Source: Stieleria tagensis | GTDB taxonomy: Bacteria > Planctomycetota > Planctomycetia > Pirellulales > Pirellulaceae | Assembly: GCF_024129865.1 (NCBI RefSeq) | Contig: NZ_JAMYFE010000100.1 | Location: forward strand, 1-39,888 | DNA length: 39,888 nt | Direction: 5' to 3' | In this document: positions 34,973 to 39,888 of the stretch, in pieces | Position numbering within the stretch: the first letter of the stretch is position 1 | Layout: each line of letters opens with the position of its first letter | The notes under the pieces: model-generated | What the model was told of the DNA's origin: nothing | Seen by the model: only the letters and a program-made list of their open reading frames with translations | Database searches by the model: none | Made by a program: the position numbers and the translations under genes

Positions 34973-35884
34973 ATGAAAATTGCACTGACCGGCGCGACGG
35001 GTTTCATTGGCCGATACATCGTGGAACATCTGCATCGCCAAGGACATTCGCTACGGTGCTGGCATCGTGAATCGAGTAACCGTGACGGTTTTGACCAGTT
35101 TGAAAATCTGGCCTGGGTACAAGGTGACCTGGGCGACCCATCCGAGGCGGAGGAATTGGTCGCCGATTGCGACGCTGTGGTTCATGCGGCCTTGTTTCGC
35201 GAAGGCACCGGTTTCCGCGGCTCCGAAGGCGATCTCGTCCCCTTCGTGGAAAAAAATGTGGTGGGCAGTATCAAGTTAATCGAAGCCGCACGTGCCGCTG
35301 GTGTCGGACGGTTCGTTTTCGTGTCGAGCTGTTCCGTACATGAAAAAATTCTCGAGGATCGTCCGCTGGATGAAACGCATCCGCTGTGGGCAACCAGTCA
35401 CTATGGAGCACACAAAGCGGCCATCGAAAAATTCGTCCATAGCTATGGTCTGGGCCAGGACTACCCGATCTGTGCGGTACGCCCCACCGGCGTCTACGGG
35501 GTAGCGCGTCCGGCGGAGCAAAGCAAGTGGTACGATCTGGTGTCCGCCGTCGTGCGAGGAGAAAGTGTCGACTGCGAGCGCGGCGGAAAAGAAGTCCACG
35601 CGGCGGACGTGGCAAAGGCGATCGGAATTTTACTGACAGCGGATGGAATCAATGGCCAGGCGTTCAACTGCTATGACCGATATATCTCGCAGCTTGACGT
35701 CGCCACACTAGCCAAACAGATCTCCGGCAGTTCGGCAAAGATCATCGGTGAACCCAAACAACCGAAACACCAAATTTCGACGGACAAAATCAAGTCACTC
35801 GGAATGCGATTTGGCGGTGAAGATTTGCTGCGGCAAACCGTGACAGAAATGGTAGAGAGCGCGAAGCTGATCAAAGGGTCTTGA
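34973..35884 (+). CDS. NAD(P)-dependent epimerase/dehydratase family protein
   Basis: A 303-residue extended short-chain dehydrogenase. ATG 34973 is chosen because AAGGA lies 6 nt before it and MKIALTGATGFIGRYI is the typical N-terminus. The nucleotide loop GATGFIG is at residues 7-13, DAVVHAAL near 70 and FVSSCSVHE near 115. The catalytic pair is probably Y-x3-K in HYGAHKAAIE near 145. It resembles sugar-nucleotide or dihydroflavonol-type reductases; the substrate is not predictable. Its 3' end overlaps the convergent cytochrome gene by 14 bp. Confidence 0.88.
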   Translation: MKIALTGATGFIGRYIVEHLHRQGHSLRCWHRESSNRDGFDQFENLAWVQGDLGDPSEAEELVADCDAVVHAALFREGTGFRGSEGDLVPFVEKNVVGSIKLIEAARAAGVGRFVFVSSCSVHEKILEDRPLDETHPLWATSHYGAHKAAIEKFVHSYGLGQDYPICAVRPTGVYGVARPAEQSKWYDLVSAVVRGESVDCERGGKEVHAADVAKAIGILLTADGINGQAFNCYDRYISQLDVATLAKQISGSSAKIIGEPKQPKHQISTDKIKSLGMRFGGEDLLRQTVTEMVESAKLIKGS

Positions 35885-37682
35885 TGAATTCGATCAGTGC
35901 CGCTTTCTCGCCATCGGTCAAATCGGTTCCGTATTCGTGACCGGTGTTGTGGTTGCCGTCGAGATCGGTGTTGAACTCGAACGAACCCTCGTTGATGTAC
36001 CCAAGGGTTTTGGGATCAAACTGGTCAGCGCCCAACTGAAATGTCTTGAGTCGTTCAGCGGGCGGTTTCAGCAATTCTTGCATGTTCAGCACCGAACCAT
36101 TGTGCAGGTAAGGTGCTGTGCTCCAAACGCCGTTGAGCGGTCTGGACTTATACTTCGCTTCCTGCTGCTGTGGCCCTTCGGTCAGCATGATGTCGGAGCT
36201 TCCTTCATCATCCAACGTTAGCTCTTTGCGCCAGGGTACGAACGACCGGACGATGGTTCTGGCCACGATGTGACTGAGGATATCCTGTGCCAAGACCTGT
36301 TGATCGGCGCCGGCGGGGAAACGGGGACCGAGTGGTTTGCCCGAGTAACGCCCCGCCAGTGGTCCGACGGCGGCTAGACGCGTCGCGAATTGATTTGCCG
36401 TCCGGGGGTCGGTGTCCAGCTTGGGATACTCCAGCCATTCCCTGCCGACTGGAATCAGCATGTCCTTTGGATCTCGGTTCGGATCGTCGCGTTTGATGAT
36501 GGCGTGGCAGGCTACACACGACTTGCGGTACACGGCTTGGCCGGTTGCTGCCAGATCGCGATCGATCCCAAATTCCTGGGGCCATTGCGGCGACCACAGC
36601 GTCGTGATTAACTGCTCGGCGCGGCGAATCGCACTAAAACGGATCGACGAATCATAGCCCACCCAGGCATCGCCATCGACATCGGCCAACCCAAACACGC
36701 CGATCACTTGACCGGCGTTGCGGCCGAGCGGCCCCAGCAACTTTCGATTGTCCACTGCACCGTTCCACTGAACGCGGGCATGCTGCGGCGCGTCCCAGAT
36801 CATCGGATAATTGACAGGCGCATCGGCAACGGCAGCGTTGTCGGGACGATTCAAGTCTTCGGCACAGGCTTGATTCAAGATCGCATTGAGCGCGTCCAGG
36901 CGATAGAAACCATAGGGCGGGTGACCCTCCGCCGACTCACGCTCGGATTCTGTCAGCAAGCGACCGTGGTGGTTGTAATCTTCGTAGCGTTGCCGTCGCT
37001 CGTAGTCTCGACGCAGCAGGACTACGATCGGATAAATTTGCGAAACCTGCGAGGCATTGTCACCGAGAATCCGGCTGGCGAAGCGACCGAAACGGGTCGA
37101 GGCATCCAGCGGAATGACTTTGGAAGCCGGCAACTGCTGTAGATCGTCAAGCCGTGGAGCGTCCTTGACGGTTTGCGCCAAGGCAGTGACCAGCGCAGCC
37201 AACCAACTGTCGACGTCCGTTTTGGCTTGACTGCCGTCGATGCGGTATTCGACATCATTGAAAACCAGCCGCGAGGTGTGGCAGGCAGCGCAGTTGAGCT
37301 CGATCGCGGCGCTCGCGACAAATCCGATCGGATAGCCATCGGGATTGAGAGAGTGTTTGCCCTGAGGCAGAAATCCGAAGGATGCTAAATAACTTGATTC
37401 GCGAAACAGCGGCCTCTCGTCGGAGTTCGCAGCGGGTTGTTCCAAGGCATCAAAGAACTGTTTCCGCATGATCGGAGATCCCTGGCGGATTGCGTAGAAT
37501 TCCAACGACTGTGCCGGAGTCCAATTCTGCGACAGGTAACGCACCGGAAGTGCAGACACCGCGTAGCGATCTGACGGCAAAGCCGGCCGGGAGGGGGGCT
37601 CTTCTGTCGAGGCGGGAATGCAGCCGCAAACCAACGCGACCAACAACGCCCATGCGGTTCCAACAGCCTGATTTCGATACAT
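35871..37682 (-). CDS. di-haem c-type cytochrome, RoxA/cytochrome c peroxidase-like
   Basis: A 603-residue exported protein from ATG 37682 (GGAGG upstream). The signal peptide has a possible but unusual lipobox (VCGC21). There are two haem c sites, C131-AA-C-H135 and C389-VA-C-H393. Between them lie NYPMIWDAPQHARVQWNG and LGRNAGQVIGVFG, which recall the RoxA rubber-oxygenase/di-haem peroxidase-like group. It likely works in the periplasm, passing electrons or oxidising a substrate with O2 or peroxide. It follows the tyrosinase gene by 17 bp, so both are probably made together. Oxygenase activity cannot be claimed from sequence alone. Confidence 0.85.
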   Translation of the reverse strand: MYRNQAVGTAWALLVALVCGCIPASTEEPPSRPALPSDRYAVSALPVRYLSQNWTPAQSLEFYAIRQGSPIMRKQFFDALEQPAANSDERPLFRESSYLASFGFLPQGKHSLNPDGYPIGFVASAAIELNCAACHTSRLVFNDVEYRIDGSQAKTDVDSWLAALVTALAQTVKDAPRLDDLQQLPASKVIPLDASTRFGRFASRILGDNASQVSQIYPIVVLLRRDYERRQRYEDYNHHGRLLTESERESAEGHPPYGFYRLDALNAILNQACAEDLNRPDNAAVADAPVNYPMIWDAPQHARVQWNGAVDNRKLLGPLGRNAGQVIGVFGLADVDGDAWVGYDSSIRFSAIRRAEQLITTLWSPQWPQEFGIDRDLAATGQAVYRKSCVACHAIIKRDDPNRDPKDMLIPVGREWLEYPKLDTDPRTANQFATRLAAVGPLAGRYSGKPLGPRFPAGADQQVLAQDILSHIVARTIVRSFVPWRKELTLDDEGSSDIMLTEGPQQQEAKYKSRPLNGVWSTAPYLHNGSVLNMQELLKPPAERLKTFQLGADQFDPKTLGYINEGSFEFNTDLDGNHNTGHEYGTDLTDGEKAALIEFIKTL

Positions 37683-37699
37683 GTCCGTGACCTCCAGGG

Positions 37700-39559
37700 T
37701 TACTTGGCCAATAGCCGGATTTCGTCGTAGCGAACGTTGGCCTTTTCGACTTGCTGCTGTAGCGATTGCAGGTAGGCCTGTTCCTGTTCTGGCGGTGCTG
37801 TCGCGGTAATCGGCAACAGCGTGATCACCATTTCGTCGCCTTTCCAAAGCCCCATGCTTTTCAAACGCGCGATGGTTTTGGTGGCATCAAAACGCTGGTT
37901 CAGTCCGTGGTCATGTTCGGTCGAACGCGCTTCGCCCGATGGTGATTTCAACGGGGCGCCAAACAAATTGACGACACCCAACCGGTACAGCTTGCGGCGC
38001 TCGTCGGAATCCACGTCTTGGGGCAGATTCAAGTAAGCCGTGTAGCCGACCGCCGGCGCGTGATCGAACTTCAGCCCGACCAGTTCAATCAGCACGTCTT
38101 CCGATTGACGGCTGGCCGCGGTGACCGCTGCAAAGGGAAGTTCCGCATCGTTGGATTTTTCAAGCGTCACGCGATGGGGTTGCAGCTTCAATTCGTTTCC
38201 ACGCGAACCTGGCGTCTCGTTCTCGCCGGGTTCGCCAGTCGGCTTGCTGGATGCCACGACGTGATAGGGATCGCGTTGATTGCTGTTCATCTGATGACCG
38301 TGTGCTGCACCGGCTGACGGGGTTTCCGAATCATCACCATGCGATTCATCACCGTGCATCGCCGGTGCGCCGCCCATCGCAACCATCATCGATTCGACCG
38401 ATGACACTGTGGGTGCCGGAGTAGTGTCGTAGGAGTATCCCAGCTGTCGCGAGTAAAGATGGTCACCAACACGACTACTGACGACCGTTCCATCGGCTGC
38501 GGCAAACGGGAACATCTGGTTCAGGAAACCAGTTGAGTCTGGATTTTGCCGAACCGAACTGGAGTTGAGCCAATGGTCCCACAGCCGATCGATGTTGCAA
38601 TGATGAAGCCAGAAAATTGGATCGTTGGCCGCCGTCGGCACGGATCCCATGCGGCCACCGATCAACACATGAACAGCCCCATGCGGACTGCCTTCGAGTT
38701 GATTGTTGAAACCAGAGAAACCTGAGAACGAATTGCGAGCCATCGCATCAGCCAAGTCGTCACCGACGACCGACGTCGGCAACAATGCCCCTTGGTTGAT
38801 CGATCGAGAATCATCAAACAATGAATTCGAAGCGTCGGCGGGTTCTCGAAATTCCAAGGGCAGCGCCCGGTCATTGGTCCAATCCCAATAGGGAAGCGTT
38901 AGATCCGGATCGCCAGCCGCTTCGGCCAATATCTGTTCAAAGTGATACAGGTAAATCCGGTGCCAAGACAGAAAGTGCAGCGTGCCGTGCTGGCATTGAT
39001 TGAACAGCGGGTCGGAACCGGTGAAGGTCCCGTGCATGTTGGCTTGGAAAGTCCAACTGGTTCGATCGCTGGCCGGTCGAGATTTCATCACCGCGATTCC
39101 CTGTCGCAGCGATTCAATCTCGTCATCGCTCAGGTCACGAATGTTTCGCCGCACCCGTCGCTGCAGCGGTTTCTCCATCATCCCACAGTGATCAACACCA
39201 AGCACGCGGACGCCTCGAATCCACGGCGCCTCCAATTCAAAGTTTGGCCAGGCATTGTTGGCTGAGACGGCTGAAATCTGCGCCGTCGCCGGGCCAGTCG
39301 GTGGAATCGTCGAGAGTCGATAGATCTGATATCCGTCCGCCGGTGGCATCACCATCAGGACGCGGTCAAGCCGGACATCGGTGTGACCTCCACTGGTCAC
39401 CTCTCCTTCGGCGACCACCACCAAACCCGGTGGGTTGGTTTTCAAAAACAATGTTTCTACTTCGGTGATCTCGGGCACCGTCGCGCGGTCTTGCGCCGCC
39501 GCCGGACCGATGATGAAGACGAACGCCGCAACAACCAACAATGATCTGAACCTAAACAT
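37700..39559 (-). CDS. exported tyrosinase-family copper enzyme
   Basis: A 619-residue type-3 copper protein from ATG 39559 (GGGGAG upstream) with a Sec signal peptide ending near AAA-QD (residue 23). The CuA ligands are expected in NMHG, CQHG and SWHR (FLSWHRIYLYHFE). The CuB ligands are in SPHGAVHVLIGG and DPIFWLHHCNIDRLWDHW. A Cys two residues before the second CuA His could form a thioether bond as in plant polyphenol oxidases. After the catalytic domain a linker rich in His, Met and acidic residues (AMHGDESHGDDS, AHGHQMNSNQ) leads to a C-terminal domain of about 200 residues. It probably oxidises phenols in the periplasm. The di-haem cytochrome gene follows. Confidence 0.92.
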   Translation of the reverse strand: MFRFRSLLVVAAFVFIIGPAAAQDRATVPEITEVETLFLKTNPPGLVVVAEGEVTSGGHTDVRLDRVLMVMPPADGYQIYRLSTIPPTGPATAQISAVSANNAWPNFELEAPWIRGVRVLGVDHCGMMEKPLQRRVRRNIRDLSDDEIESLRQGIAVMKSRPASDRTSWTFQANMHGTFTGSDPLFNQCQHGTLHFLSWHRIYLYHFEQILAEAAGDPDLTLPYWDWTNDRALPLEFREPADASNSLFDDSRSINQGALLPTSVVGDDLADAMARNSFSGFSGFNNQLEGSPHGAVHVLIGGRMGSVPTAANDPIFWLHHCNIDRLWDHWLNSSSVRQNPDSTGFLNQMFPFAAADGTVVSSRVGDHLYSRQLGYSYDTTPAPTVSSVESMMVAMGGAPAMHGDESHGDDSETPSAGAAHGHQMNSNQRDPYHVVASSKPTGEPGENETPGSRGNELKLQPHRVTLEKSNDAELPFAAVTAASRQSEDVLIELVGLKFDHAPAVGYTAYLNLPQDVDSDERRKLYRLGVVNLFGAPLKSPSGEARSTEHDHGLNQRFDATKTIARLKSMGLWKGDEMVITLLPITATAPPEQEQAYLQSLQQQVEKANVRYDEIRLLAK

Positions 39560-39662
39560 TGTCACGCTCCCCGCACTTTGTTCTTGGGATGAAAAACGGC
39601 TGACTCGCAAACGCTTAAAACGCTGCCAAATCCATTTGACGCGCAGCTTCGAGGGCGCTGGC

Positions 39663-39731
39663 GTGGAGGATTTATCCGACTCCGTTGAGAGTTTCCTGTG
39701 AAGAATTAAGCCGGTCGGATAAATCCTCCAC
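39663..39731. repeat. dispersed inverted-repeat element, copy 2
   Basis: GTGGAGGATTTATCCGAC (39663-39680) and GTCGGATAAATCCTCCAC (39714-39731) are perfect 18-bp inverted arms around a 33-bp centre. The same left arm is found at 7087-7104, and the right arm there differs at two positions. The centres differ, so the arms are the conserved part. Confidence 0.88.
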
Positions 39732-39767
39732 ACCAACTTGCGACCGGCTAAATCTCTCGCTCACGCG

Positions 39768-39838
39768 TCGGGTTGGATAAAACCGCAACTTCAAAACACG
39801 CAGTCGGGATGGGATAGAATCGCAACTTCAAAACGCAC
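39768..39838 (+). repeat. diverged ~35-bp tandem duplication
   Basis: Two adjacent segments share GTCGGG, then GGATA, then CGCAACTTCAAAAC (first about 39768-39798, second about 39803-39834), with several substitutions. A related CAATTTCAAAACGC is at about 269-282 in the window, and the flanking CTCACGCGTCGGGTTG also occurs at about 20875. This marks a dispersed repeat family. Confidence 0.65.
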
Positions 39839-39843
39839 GCCCC

Positions 39844-39876
39844 AGCCCGACGGAACCCCGGCAGGATCCGCTACGA
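39844..39876 (+). repeat. partial relative of the 89-bp array unit
   Basis: AGCCCGACGGAACCCCGGCA followed by GGATCCGCTACG matches the right half of the units at 15519-16304 (ACCGACGGAACCCTTGGCGG then GATCAGCTACG). No left-half CGTAGC arm is recognisable just upstream, so this is a partial or strongly diverged copy. Confidence 0.6.
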
Positions 39877-39888
39877 TCTGAGATCAAC

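Larger units (their letters stand above)
39560..39888. other. intergenic repeats at the right end of the window
   Basis: No gene is seen. The stretch holds the tyrosinase promoter region, the second copy of the 18-bp-arm inverted repeat (39663-39731), a diverged tandem duplication (39768-39838), and a partial sequence related to the 89-bp array units (39844-39876). Confidence 0.6.

Noticed and set aside
37683-37847. Upstream extension of the di-haem cytochrome frame
   Set aside because: It overlaps the tyrosinase coding end, and the signal peptide with its ribosome-binding site begins at 37682.
39560-39736. Upstream extension of the tyrosinase frame
   Set aside because: It would run through the inverted-repeat element; the signal peptide and ribosome-binding site fit a start at 39559.

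Overview
The window looks like a chromosomal segment of a planctomycete, most likely a Rhodopirellula-like member of the Pirellulaceae. The inference rests on a DUF1559 pseudopilin-type protein with a matching tiny lipoprotein, a ribosomal protein L9 with an N-terminal extension, a large AsmA-like protein, loosely packed mixed-strand genes, and many dispersed palindromic repeats. No phage, plasmid, transposase or CRISPR locus was found. Most of the content is core genome.

Layout. 368-3506 (minus): ActP-type symporter with its DUF485 partner, then a PhnP-like metallo-beta-lactamase-fold hydrolase. 3887-7006 (plus): a translation and replication block with rplY, pth, rpsF, ssb, rplI and a tRNA-Leu(UAG) followed by a clear terminator; rpsR is absent from its usual place. 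7041-7252 holds dispersed palindromes. 7253-9507 (minus): pyrB coupled to a dihydroorotase homologue that has lost its metal-binding residues. 9599-11469 (minus): a DUF423 protein, a single-domain response regulator, and an alpha/beta-hydrolase-like protein without its nucleophile.

11784-15457 is a divergent regulatory locus. A CarH/LitR-type MerR regulator that lacks both cobalamin-binding histidines faces a sigma-70-family factor, which is translationally coupled to an SRPBCC-TIGR01777 fusion protein. An exact 15-bp sequence occurs once in front of each divergent gene. 15519-16304 is a nine-unit, about 89-bp tandem array of long imperfect palindromes between convergent genes. 16339-20246 (minus) is dnaG followed by rpoD.

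21008-25497: a degenerate M50-like membrane protein, a lipoprotein, and a nitrilase-family omega-amidase with an aminotransferase (a likely 2-oxo-acid salvage pair), preceded by a 1118-residue AsmA-like protein (25515-28871). 28992-31540 is a GT2 glycosyltransferase coupled to a GT-C-like membrane protein, as in polyprenyl-phosphate-sugar systems. 31747-35884 holds a twin TM2 protein, the DUF1559 protein with a 58-residue lipoprotein, a LysR regulator with a perfect 16-bp palindrome upstream, and an NAD-dependent epimerase. 35871-39559 (minus) is an exported tyrosinase with a His/Met-rich linker, followed 17 bp later by a di-haem c-type cytochrome resembling the RoxA/peroxidase group. The window ends in dispersed repeats related to those at 7087 and in the tandem array.

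The best candidates for something undescribed are the B12-less MerR/sigma/SRPBCC-epimerase locus with its duplicated site, the neighbouring palindrome array, and the tyrosinase/di-haem cytochrome pair. Several proteins appear to be catalytically dead members of enzyme families. All functional statements come from reading motifs by eye; no database search was run.
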